Source of the DNA: an uncultured Clostridia bacterium | GTDB taxonomy: Bacteria > Bacillota > Clostridia > Christensenellales > Borkfalkiaceae | DNA: 9,868 nt | NCBI GenBank assembly: GCA_947177495.1 | Contig: CAMWUS010000038.1 | Coordinates: 1-9,868 of the forward strand | Reading direction: 5' to 3' | Part shown: one piece after another, positions 1-4,851 of the stretch | Position numbering within the stretch: position 1 is the stretch's first letter | Layout of the letters: each line of letters opens with the position of its first letter | Made by a program: the position numbers and the translations under genes | The notes under the pieces: generated by a model | What the model was told of the DNA's origin: nothing | What the model saw: only the letters and a program-made list of their open reading frames with translations | Database searches by the model: none

Positions 1-336
1 ATGAAAGAGCGGTGCGCTGTCTATAATCGCATTTTCAATCATGTCCGAGTTTTCGCAGAAAAACTCATATGCAATATTTCCGCCGAGAGAAAACCCCGCA
101 ACCGCATAAAGAGACGTGATTTCGTTTGCGGCTAAAAATTCTTTGATTTGCCGTATTTCGTCCGCGGTTGAAATGTAAACAAAATTTTCGTGATGTCCCG
201 TTAACGTCGGAGTAATAACAAAATAGTCTTTCGCAAGGAACTCTCTGATAGGCGCAAAAAAGTCTGCGCTTGTAAACAGCGTATGAATGAGTAAAATAGC
301 TTTGTTGTTTTTATTTCCGAAAGTGTGAAAAATCAT
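1..336 (-). CDS. Alpha/beta hydrolase, N-terminal 112 residues (cut by window edge)
   Basis: Reading the minus strand from an ATG at 336-334, the frame stays open for 112 codons to the left edge, so the C-terminus is missing. Residues 13-20 (AILLIHTL) resemble the first core beta strand and oxyanion region of alpha/beta hydrolases, although the usual HG is HT here. Residues 79-86 (VAGFSLGG) form a clear GxSxGG nucleophile elbow, with Ser83 as the probable catalytic serine. Asp106 in IIDSAP lies on the next strand, and the catalytic His would lie outside the window. The protein is probably a cytoplasmic esterase or lipase-like enzyme; the substrate cannot be told. The start is supported by an AAGAGAG stretch 8 nt upstream (weak SD) and by a good promoter further up. 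The gene is transcribed away from the TspO gene. Confidence 0.8.
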   Translation of the reverse strand, partial: MIFHTFGNKNNKAILLIHTLFTSADFFAPIREFLAKDYFVITPTLTGHHENFVYISTADEIRQIKEFLAANEITSLYAVAGFSLGGNIAYEFFCENSDMIENAIIDSAPLFH

Positions 337-366
337 TGTTTTGACTCTCTTAAATGGTTATAATTT

Positions 367-395
367 ATTCTATAATAAATTATAAAATCTGTCAA
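367..395 (-). promoter_or_regulatory. Sigma-A promoter of the alpha/beta hydrolase gene
   Basis: On the minus strand, TTGACA (390-395) and TAGAAT (367-372) are separated by exactly 17 bp. The -35 is perfect and the -10 has one mismatch. The site lies about 30 bp upstream of the hydrolase start codon, which leaves room for a short leader. Confidence 0.75.
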
Positions 396-420
396 GCCAA
401 TATCAAATACGCATGCATAG

Positions 421-447
421 TGGTGGAGCTGAGTTAACTTAAAACGA
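421..447. repeat. 27-bp direct repeat, left copy (tRNA acceptor-end-like)
   Basis: This stretch begins TGGTGGAGC and ends AAAACGA. It matches 1171-1197 in the same orientation at 22 of 27 positions. Read on the minus strand it ends GCTCCACCA, like the CCA-bearing 3' end of a tRNA; tRNA-Thr in this window also ends in GCTCCA. The two copies bracket the tspO gene. No T-arm or other tRNA part is recognisable here, so it is at best a remnant. Confidence 0.45.
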
Positions 448-482
448 GTATAAATTGCTTTCTTGAAGTATATTATATATGT

Positions 483-947
483 ATGGAAAAAAGTCAAATT
501 AAAAAAATAATCGTTTCGTTTGCTGTAATTATAGCCGTTGCCGCTTTGGGAAGCATTTTCGTGCAACTCGGTATGGATTGGTTTAATGCATTACGCAAAC
601 CAATACAATGGGTGCCCAATTTTGTGATTCCTATTGTTTGGACAGTCGTTTATATCGCTTTTGCCGCTATCAATTTTATTTGGTTGAAAGACGAAGATTT
701 ACCGACTTCTACGTTTATTTTAATGCTTATCAATGCAGTATTAAATGTGCTATGGTGTTTAACTTTTTTCACGTTAAAACAGTTGTTTTTAGGTAATATT
801 GTAATATTGCTGAATTTGATTGCGGGTTTTGTACTAATCGTTAATATCTTCGAATACAAAAAACTTTATGCCTATATTTTAAGTATTTACCCCATATGGC
901 TGAGTATTGCAACAACGCTTAACTTAGCATTATGGATTTTAAACTAA
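483..947 (+). CDS. tspO: TspO/MBR family membrane protein
   Basis: The 154-residue product is the usual length for the TspO/MBR (translocator protein) family, whose members bind porphyrins and other hydrophobic ligands in the membrane. Five hydrophobic helices can be drawn at about 8-28, 47-67, 77-97, 101-121 and 127-150. Family landmarks are Trp33 and LRKP (37-40), VPN (44-46, where most members have PP), PIVWTVVY (50-57), LNVLWCLTFF (87-96) and, in the last helix, YPIW (136-139) followed by LNLALWILN at the C-terminus. The start at 483 gives a natural membrane-protein N-terminus, but I see no convincing SD upstream. The gene is AT-rich, stands alone, ends in its own terminator and is bracketed by short direct repeats. 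Family assignment is firm; the ligand and role are unknown. Confidence 0.88.
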   Translation: MEKSQIKKIIVSFAVIIAVAALGSIFVQLGMDWFNALRKPIQWVPNFVIPIVWTVVYIAFAAINFIWLKDEDLPTSTFILMLINAVLNVLWCLTFFTLKQLFLGNIVILLNLIAGFVLIVNIFEYKKLYAYILSIYPIWLSIATTLNLALWILN

Positions 948-954
948 CATAATT

Positions 955-990
955 AAAGCCCCCAAAGCATATTGCTTTGGGGGCTTTTTA
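955..990 (+). terminator. Intrinsic terminator after tspO
   Basis: A 12-bp perfect stem (958-969 with 973-984; GCCCCCAAAGCA on the left arm) closes a 3-nt loop and is followed by TTTTTA. AAA before the stem and TTT after it can lengthen the pairing. It begins 8 bp after the tspO stop codon. Confidence 0.92.
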
Positions 991-1014
991 TTACGTCTCC
1001 CCGCTACGAAGAAG

Positions 1015-1176
1015 GGGGACACAATTTCGTAGCAGCTCCGAAACAGTGTAGGTGGATTATCTTCGGCTACGCCTCGATGGCGTCGCCCCTGCGGGGCTCG
1101 CGCGAACCGGTGGTTCGAAATCCTAACTCTTCCACGCAAAACGGGACAGGTTTATACCTGTCCCGTTTTGTGGTGG
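1015..1176. repeat. 162-bp tRNA-Tyr-associated repeat, copy A
   Basis: This copy aligns without gaps to 2459-2620, with 9 mismatches by my count (about 94% identity). The parts in order are: a decayed inverted repeat (about 1019-1051); GGTGGATT (1051-1058); a 44-nt GC-rich insert (1059-1102) containing CGGCTACGCC and the palindrome GCCCCTGCGGGGC; CGAACC (1103-1108); a plus-oriented T-arm and acceptor-like stretch (1109-1135, GGTGGTTCG then TCTTCCAC); and a 15-bp-stem hairpin (1137-1170). GGTGGATT joined to CGAACC would re-create a minus-strand tRNA T-arm, so the insert appears to split a T-loop. No gene is supported: open frames across it are only translations of the repeat. Confidence 0.85.
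1137..1170. terminator. Perfect 15-bp hairpin in repeat A, possible bidirectional terminator
   Basis: The left arm CAAAACGGGACAGGT and its exact complement enclose the 4-nt loop TTAT. The A and T runs at the stem base give four T's on either strand, so it could stop transcription both ways, including read-through from the minus-strand membrane protein gene that ends at 1201. The T run is short, so strength is uncertain. Confidence 0.6.
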
Positions 1177-1197
1177 AGCGGTAATAACCTAAAACGA
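1171..1197. repeat. 27-bp direct repeat, right copy (tRNA acceptor-end-like)
   Basis: This copy matches 421-447 at 22 of 27 positions in the same orientation. On the minus strand it reads GGTTATTACC then GCTCCACCA, a plausible tRNA 3' terminus. It directly abuts hairpin A, just as the tRNA-Tyr CCA end abuts the equivalent hairpin at 2581-2614. The first six bases overlap copy A of the 162-bp repeat. Confidence 0.45.
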
Positions 1198-1200
1198 ATT

Positions 1201-2220
1201 TCAAGTGTTATCGATGATGAATCTTCCCGTTCTATGCGGACGGATTAAGACTTTCAATGCGCACCCTTTGGGAGGAGGCACGTTTCCCAATACATAGCCT
1301 ACGGAACGTTTTCCGTCTATCGTTGCCACGACGCGAAACTTTTTAAACACGGTATGGGTTCGGGATAAATCACCCATTTGAAAACTCCCTTCGGATTCAA
1401 ATGCGCAAATTTTCACTACGGCTAATTTTTTCTCGCTGAATCTACCGAGTTTAACCAATATCTTAATATAGATACCGTATATTGCTTTTAGCAGTAAACC
1501 GCCGAAGGCAAACGTAAACAGTCCGCATAAAATGCCGAACATACCCAACTTAAACACGGTCCAAAACAACACGATTAAACCGACTAATATAAGACTGAAT
1601 ATAATATTTTCGATAACCGTAAAGGTTTGTAATCTGTCAAAGATACGGTTTTTCCATACTTTTGTTTCACCCACCATACGCTTTGCGTCATATTTGGGCA
1701 GTTTACTCAATTCGTCTGCGGTTGCTTCATATTTTTGCGTGTCGTCGCTTAAATCTTCGAGACGCATCATAGCATTTTCGTAATTGTAAGCCATATCGAA
1801 TGAATTGCTTCGTTTGAGTACGAAAAAATATAAAAATCCTATGCCGAACAAAAAGAATAAACTACCGCCGACAGTAACGATAATTTCGGTTTTGCCGTAG
1901 ATTACGATTTGATTTTTACTATTTATATGTATTTTTGTTTGCAAACCTTCATAATAAGGCAACCGCCCTTCGTTATTATACTCCAAATCGTTATAATGTG
2001 CGTTTGCCGTAATATATTCGCCGTTTGATTCAAATTCAAACGATACATCCATTTCTCTTTTGTCGTAATTGCATTCGACCGAAATTACAGTTGCATTGAT
2101 TTCTTTTGCCGAATTGAATTGCGCAAGCTTTGTAAATCCGAAAATCAACAATCCCGAACCTACAATTATAAAAATCCCGAAAAATATTCCGCAAAACAAT
2201 TTGATACCCTTACTATTCAT
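1201..2220 (-). CDS. Unrecognised membrane protein with DUF3592-like outer domain
   Basis: The 339-residue product is not a named family to me. Probable helices lie at about 6-29, 112-135, 203-224 and 227-250. Between helices 1 and 2 is a roughly 75-residue loop (36-110) rich in beta strands, INATVISVEC to QIVIYGK, that resembles DUF3592-type domains; this is a resemblance only. Residues 140-200 form a charged segment, and 262-339 form a soluble C-terminal domain ending in RPHRTGRFIIDNT. I chose the ATG at 2220-2218. The open frame extends to a GTG at 2283, but that would place the promoter inside the coding region, and MNSKGIKLF followed by a helix is a natural N-terminus. There is no SD, and the promoter predicts a transcript starting at or near the ATG. 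The gene is AT-rich. It faces the tRNA operon's repeats, and no partner gene is visible. Confidence 0.75.
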   Translation of the reverse strand: MNSKGIKLFCGIFFGIFIIVGSGLLIFGFTKLAQFNSAKEINATVISVECNYDKREMDVSFEFESNGEYITANAHYNDLEYNNEGRLPYYEGLQTKIHINSKNQIVIYGKTEIIVTVGGSLFFLFGIGFLYFFVLKRSNSFDMAYNYENAMMRLEDLSDDTQKYEATADELSKLPKYDAKRMVGETKVWKNRIFDRLQTFTVIENIIFSLILVGLIVLFWTVFKLGMFGILCGLFTFAFGGLLLKAIYGIYIKILVKLGRFSEKKLAVVKICAFESEGSFQMGDLSRTHTVFKKFRVVATIDGKRSVGYVLGNVPPPKGCALKVLIRPHRTGRFIIDNT

Positions 2221-2226
2221 ATCAAA

Positions 2227-2255
2227 ATCATACCACAAACAAACGTATTTTTCAA
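2227..2255 (-). promoter_or_regulatory. Sigma-A promoter of the membrane protein gene
   Basis: On the minus strand, TTGAAA (2250-2255) and TATGAT (2227-2232) are exactly 17 bp apart, each one base from consensus. The -10 ends only 6 nt before the ATG at 2220, so initiation at the usual distance would produce a leaderless message. Confidence 0.7.
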
Positions 2256-2309
2256 GCGTATGACATAGGCAAAAAAAAGGCACTGTGGCGGGGGCTTGAT
2301 ATAACGAGC

Positions 2310-2450
2310 GGAAGAGGTGGATTTTCTGCGGCTACGCCTTGAAAGCGTCGTTCGCCCGTAAGTTATGTGGAAGAGTGGATTTTTTCGGGCGGGCTCTCTC
2401 GCGCGAACCACCGAGAAGGTCGGGTTTCTTTCTGCCACCTCTTCCCACCA
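2310..2450. repeat. Degenerate copy B: tRNA-Tyr 3' end split in the T-loop
   Basis: GGAAGAGGTGGATT (2310-2323) and CGAACCACCGA (2404-2414) are exact copies of adjoining pieces of the minus-strand tRNA-Tyr gene (2620-2633 and 2634-2644), separated here by 80 nt. The insert starts TTCTGCGGCTACGCC and ends GGGCTCTCTCGCG, like the inserts of copies A and C. Inside it, 2369-2381 repeats the tRNA piece with one G missing, so a partial tandem duplication is likely. A CGCCCG/CGGGCG pair (2353-2358, 2386-2391) can fold. The right end, 2435-2450, is the last 16 nt of tRNA-Tyr including CCA, in plus orientation, so the unit is bounded by inverted copies of GAAGAGGTGG. No coding capacity is supported. 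Confidence 0.7.
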
Positions 2451-2458
2451 CGAAAAAA

Positions 2459-2620
2459 GGGGACACGATTTCGTAGACACTCCGAAATCGTGTAGGTGGA
2501 TTATCTTCGGCTACGCCTCGATAGCGTCGCCCCTGCGGGGCTCGCGCGAACCGGTGGTTCGAAATCCTAACTCTTCCACGCAAAACGGGACAGGTATAAA
2601 CCTGTCCCGTTTTGTGGTGG
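2459..2620. repeat. 162-bp tRNA-Tyr-associated repeat, copy C
   Basis: This copy aligns end to end with 1015-1176. Its first part keeps a perfect 11-bp inverted repeat (2463-2473 with 2483-2493, loop of 9 nt) that is decayed in copy A. Next come GGTGGATT (2495/2496-2502), a 44-nt insert (2503-2546), CGAACC (2547-2552), a plus-oriented T-arm-like stretch (2553-2579) and a 15-bp hairpin (2581-2614). Its last six bases are the CCA end of the real tRNA-Tyr gene, so the repeat is joined directly to a functional tRNA. Confidence 0.85.
2581..2614 (-). terminator. Hairpin directly after tRNA-Tyr, likely tRNA operon terminator
   Basis: A perfect 15-bp stem with a 4-nt loop starts immediately after the encoded CCA of tRNA-Tyr on the minus strand and ends in GTTTTG. 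It is the reverse complement of hairpin A at 1137-1170, with loop ATAA instead of TTAT on the plus strand. Its position makes termination or 3'-end processing of the tRNA transcript the simplest role. Confidence 0.7.
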
Positions 2621-2699
2621 GAAGAGGTGGATTCGAACCACCGAAGTCGTAGACGTCAGATTTACAGTCTGATCCATTTGGCCGCTCTGGAATCTTCCC
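2615..2699 (-). tRNA. tRNA-Tyr (anticodon GTA)
   Basis: The acceptor stem GGGAAGA/TCTTCCC has discriminator A and an encoded CCA. The anticodon loop is CTGTAAA, with GTA at 2665-2663. A long variable arm makes it a class II tRNA of 85 nt, as bacterial tRNA-Tyr is. The T-arm is a five-pair stem, GGTGG with CCACC, enclosing TTCGAAT. It is the last gene of the operon, and its 3' end is the source of the repeated fragments at 2310-2450 and 2553-2579. Confidence 0.97.
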
Positions 2700-2722
2700 A
2701 TATGAAGTTGTTTGCCGTAAGG

Positions 2723-2798
2723 TGGAGCCGGTGGCAGGAATCGAACCTGTAACCTGCTGATTACAAATCAGCTGCTCTGCCAGTTGAGCTACACCGGC
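2723..2798 (-). tRNA. tRNA-Thr (anticodon TGT)
   Basis: The acceptor stem GCCGGTG/CACCGGC has discriminator T and an encoded CCA. The anticodon stem GCTGA/TCAGC closes the loop TTTGTAA, with TGT at 2765-2763. The D-arm (TAGCTCAACTGGCAGAGC) and T-arm (GGTTCGATTCC) are standard. It lies 23 bp from tRNA-Tyr in the same transcript. Confidence 0.97.
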
Positions 2799-2802
2799 AA
2801 GG

Positions 2803-2878
2803 TGGTGCCTTGGGGCGGAATCGAACCACCGACAGACGGATTTTCAGTCCGTTGCTCTACCATCTGAGCTACCAAGGC
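2803..2878 (-). tRNA. tRNA-Phe (anticodon GAA)
   Basis: The acceptor stem GCCTTGG/CCAAGGC has discriminator A and CCA. The anticodon loop is CTGAAAA, with GAA at 2845-2843. The T-stem GGTGG/CCGCC contains one G-T wobble. It lies 4 bp from tRNA-Thr, which implies a shared precursor that must be cut apart. Confidence 0.97.
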
Positions 2879-2895
2879 ATAAGCCTTTTAAGGCA

Positions 2896-2925
2896 GGAGC
2901 CTCATTCCTCGGAATGAGGCTCCTA
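2896..2925. other. Perfect 13-bp hairpin between tRNA-Phe and tRNA-Asp
   Basis: AGGAGCCTCATTC (2896-2908) and its exact complement (2913-2925) enclose the loop CTCG. No T run follows on either strand, so it is not a classical terminator. In the tRNA precursor it may serve as a spacer or processing structure. Confidence 0.55.
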
Positions 2926-2928
2926 TTT

Positions 2929-3004
2929 GGCGACCCAAAACGGGCTCGAACCGTCGACCTCCAGCGTGACAGGCTGGCGCTCTAACCAACTGAGCTATTG
3001 GGCC
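2929..3004 (-). tRNA. tRNA-Asp (anticodon GTC)
   Basis: The acceptor stem GGCCCAA/TTGGGTC contains one G-T pair, with discriminator G and an encoded CCA. The anticodon stem CCAGC/GCTGG closes CTGTCAC, with GTC at 2970-2968. The spacer to tRNA-Met (3005-3045) holds two small inverted repeats, GTGGGG-CA-CCCCAC and TTTTGGA-N4-TCCAAAA, of unknown purpose. Confidence 0.97.
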
Positions 3005-3045
3005 ATATGGCGGTGGGGCACCCCACTTTTTGGAGTTTTCCAAAA

Positions 3046-3122
3046 TGGTGGGCCTTCACGGACTCGAACCGCGGACCGATCGGTTATGAGCCGACTGCTC
3101 TAACCAACTGAGCTAAAGGCCC
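3046..3122 (-). tRNA. Elongator tRNA-Met (anticodon CAT)
   Basis: The acceptor stem GGGCCTT/AAGGCCC has a G-C first pair, discriminator A and an encoded CCA. The anticodon loop is CTCATAA, with CAT at 3088-3086. The paired first base and the standard D-arm (TAGCTCAGTTGGTTAGAGC) argue against an initiator. An Ile tRNA with modified CAT is less likely from its close resemblance to clostridial elongator Met. It is the first gene of the operon. Confidence 0.92.
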
Positions 3123-3155
3123 GCTATCAGGGTTCCACAACCGCAATGCTTGATT

Positions 3156-3184
3156 ATCATATTATAAATCGAAAAAAATGTCAA
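3156..3184 (-). promoter_or_regulatory. Promoter of the tRNA operon
   Basis: On the minus strand, TTGACA (3179-3184) and TATGAT (3156-3161) are separated by 17 bp that include a run of seven T's. Transcription would start near 3149, about 27 nt before tRNA-Met. No other promoter is seen before the downstream tRNAs, so all five are probably one transcript. Confidence 0.82.
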
Positions 3185-3318
3185 GTGTTTTTTAACGATT
3201 TTCGCAAAAAGCGATAACTTTTTTTCGACTTCTTTCCCTAAGAAAGGGTATACCTTGTCAAATTTCCCGCAATCAAATCTGATACAATCAAATTCAGGAG
3301 AAAAGAGAGGAGTTTTTC

Positions 3319-3627
3319 ATGAAAATACAGGAAAATCGAAACGGAGAAAACCTCTATATTTATCTCACGGGAGAGTTGGACGAACACTCCGTTTGCTCGG
3401 TGCGGGAACAGACGGACAGGCTTATCGACGAGAACGCGGGGCTTTCGCGCGCGGTGTTCAACCTTGCGGGGGTTAAATTTATGGATTCCACGGGTATCGG
3501 CTTTTTAATCGGGCGGTACAAGAAATTGCAAAAGTACGGCATGACGATGTATCTCGAAAACCCCAACGCGGGCGCGGACAAAATTCTTGCATTGAGCGGA
3601 GTATATTCGCTCGTGCCCAAGATATAA
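3319..3627 (+). CDS. spoIIAA: Anti-sigma-F factor antagonist SpoIIAA
   Basis: The 102-residue product is a single STAS domain. Its signature FMDSTGIGFLIGRYK lies at 54-68, and Ser57 corresponds to the serine that SpoIIAB phosphorylates. In the family, unphosphorylated SpoIIAA displaces sigma-F from SpoIIAB in the forespore, which switches on early forespore transcription. The start is set by AGGAG at 3308-3312, 6 nt before the ATG. It is the first gene of a three-gene operon, followed by 9 nt before spoIIAB. The upstream gap 3185-3318 is AT-rich. Bacillus spoIIA is read by sigma-H, but I found no convincing sigma-H site here, and a TACAAT at about 3281 lacks a matching -35. The protein is slightly shorter than the B. 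subtilis homologue. Confidence 0.95.
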   Translation: MKIQENRNGENLYIYLTGELDEHSVCSVREQTDRLIDENAGLSRAVFNLAGVKFMDSTGIGFLIGRYKKLQKYGMTMYLENPNAGADKILALSGVYSLVPKI

Positions 3628-3636
3628 GGAGCGGTT

Positions 3637-4074
3637 ATGAACGAAATGCAATTGAGAATTCCGGCGAAGTCGGAAAACGAGCTGTTTGCGCGCAACACGG
3701 TTGCGGCGTTTGCCTTGCCGCTCAACCCGAGCCTATCCGAGCTTTCCGATATTAAAACCGCCGTTTCGGAAGCGGTGACGAACTGCATCGTACACGGTTA
3801 TGCGGGGCAGGAAGGCTGGATTGAAATTACCTGCAAAATCGACGGGGAGTGCTTACATATTCAAATTTCCGACAGCGGGAAAGGGATCAGCGACATCGAA
3901 CAGGCGCTTACGCCCTTTTATACCACTCTGCCGGGAGAGGAGCGCTCGGGTATGGGATTCACCATAATGCAAACCTTTATGTCCACTTTTACCGTGCAGT
4001 CGCGTGCGGGCGAGGGCACGGTTGTAACGATGAGTAAGGACTTCGGCGCAAAGGCGGAAGCAAATGCTCAATGA
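3637..4074 (+). CDS. spoIIAB: Anti-sigma-F factor / serine kinase SpoIIAB
   Basis: The 145-residue product is a GHKL-type ATPase of the usual SpoIIAB length. The N box is EAVTNCIVHGY (45-55), with Glu45 and Asn49 as the expected catalytic and Mg-binding residues. The G1 box is DSGKGI (79-84) and the G2 region is ERSGMGF (102-108). Known role: it binds sigma-F and keeps it inactive, and it phosphorylates SpoIIAA. AAGGAG (3626-3631), which overlaps the spoIIAA stop, lies 5 nt before the ATG. The stop codon lies inside the start of sigF (11-nt overlap), which suggests coupled translation of inhibitor and sigma factor. Confidence 0.95.
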   Translation: MNEMQLRIPAKSENELFARNTVAAFALPLNPSLSELSDIKTAVSEAVTNCIVHGYAGQEGWIEITCKIDGECLHIQISDSGKGISDIEQALTPFYTTLPGEERSGMGFTIMQTFMSTFTVQSRAGEGTVVTMSKDFGAKAEANAQ

Positions 4075-4789
4075 GGAGGAAACGCTCAGACTGCTTGCAC
4101 TTGCAAAAGAAGGGGACAAGGAGGCGAAAGAAACCCTCCTGCAACACAATACTTCCCTTTTAAAGAGTATTTTAAAGCGTTATTTGGGCAAGGGTGTGGA
4201 ATACGACGATTTGTTCCAACTTGCCTGTATGGGCTTTCTAAAGGCGATTGCGGGGTTCGACACCACATACGGGGTGCGGTTCTCCACTTACGCCGTGCCC
4301 ATGATCGCGGGGGAAATCAAGCGGTTTTTGCGGGACGACGGAAGCGTGAAGGTTTCCCGCGCCTTAAAAAAGACGGCACGGGAAATGAACCGCTATATCG
4401 AAAACTACTCGATTGCACACGGTCGTCAGCCCACGGTCAAAGAGCTTGCCGCGGCGTTTTCGGTAGACGAGGAAGAGGTCGTGTTCACGCTCGGCTCTTC
4501 CCGCATGCCCGTTTCCATTTACGAGCAAGCGGACTACAAGGACGACAAGTCTGTAAGCCTTGCGGAAAAGCTACCCGCGAAAGACAATCAGGACGATATG
4601 ATCGAGCGCTTGGTATTGCGCCAAGCCATTGCCAAGTTGCCCGAACGGGAACAAAAAATCGTATTCCTCAGATATTTCAGAGATATGACGCAGAGCGAAG
4701 TCGCTAAAGCAATCGGCGTTTCGCAGGTGCAAATTTCCCGCATCGAAAGTAAAATTATGGCGCAGTTCAAAGAGGATTTGAGCGGCTAA
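4064..4789 (+). CDS. sigF: Forespore sigma factor sigma-F (SpoIIAC)
   Basis: The 241-residue product is a sigma-70-family sporulation factor. Region 2 includes DDLFQLACMGF (48-58) and FSTYAVPMIAGEIKRFLRDDG (73-93), followed by VKVSRALK. Region 3 spans about 105-150. The region 4.2 helix-turn-helix is at about 209-231 (TQSEVAKAIGVSQVQISRIE). The motifs, together with the spoIIAA-spoIIAB context, separate sigma-F from the similar sigma-G. The ATG at 4064 overlaps the end of spoIIAB, with an AAGGCGG stretch upstream as a possible SD. Known role: it drives the first forespore-specific gene set after asymmetric division. No spoVA genes follow; a terminator and the convergent degV end the operon. 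Confidence 0.95.
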   Translation: MLNEEETLRLLALAKEGDKEAKETLLQHNTSLLKSILKRYLGKGVEYDDLFQLACMGFLKAIAGFDTTYGVRFSTYAVPMIAGEIKRFLRDDGSVKVSRALKKTAREMNRYIENYSIAHGRQPTVKELAAAFSVDEEEVVFTLGSSRMPVSIYEQADYKDDKSVSLAEKLPAKDNQDDMIERLVLRQAIAKLPEREQKIVFLRYFRDMTQSEVAKAIGVSQVQISRIESKIMAQFKEDLSG

Positions 4790-4806
4790 GCAGATAAAAT
4801 AACAAA

Positions 4807-4840
4807 CGCCCGACCGTACATTGCGGTCGGGCGCTCTTTT
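4807..4840. terminator. Shared terminator between sigF and degV
   Basis: CGCCCGACCG (4807-4816) pairs perfectly with 4824-4833 around a 7-nt loop and is followed by CTCTTTT on the plus strand. On the minus strand the stem is followed by TTTGTTATTTT, so it can also serve the convergent degV gene, whose stop codon is 12 bp from the plus-strand T run. Confidence 0.9.
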
Positions 4841-4851
4841 ATAAAATTTTG

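Noticed and set aside
2221..2283. N-terminal extension of the membrane protein to a GTG at 2283
   Set aside because: It would contain the near-consensus promoter inside coding sequence, has no SD, and adds a Cys/His-rich stretch before an already natural N-terminus.
2310..2450. A group I intron or other self-splicing intron in a tRNA
   Set aside because: The inserts are only 22-80 nt, sit in the T-loop rather than the anticodon loop, and no intact tRNA body flanks them.
939..2583. Minus-strand open frames at 939-1139 and 2332-2583 that encode the same peptide start (MRGRVRISNHRFARAPQG)
   Set aside because: The shared peptide is a translation of the 162-bp repeat. There is no SD, the frames run through hairpins and a terminator, and the matches are conserved at the DNA level across tRNA-like parts rather than as protein.
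1015..2620. CRISPR array
   Set aside because: Only two or three long repeats with unequal spacing are present, with no short regular repeat-spacer unit and no cas gene.
3046..3122. Initiator tRNA-fMet
   Set aside because: The first base pair is G-C and the D-arm and T-arm are of the elongator type; initiators have an unpaired first position.
3185..3318. Sigma-H promoter upstream of spoIIAA
   Set aside because: It is expected from Bacillus, but I could not find a paired AGGA-type -35 and GAAT-type -10 at the right spacing; AGGGTAT near 3245 has no matching -10.
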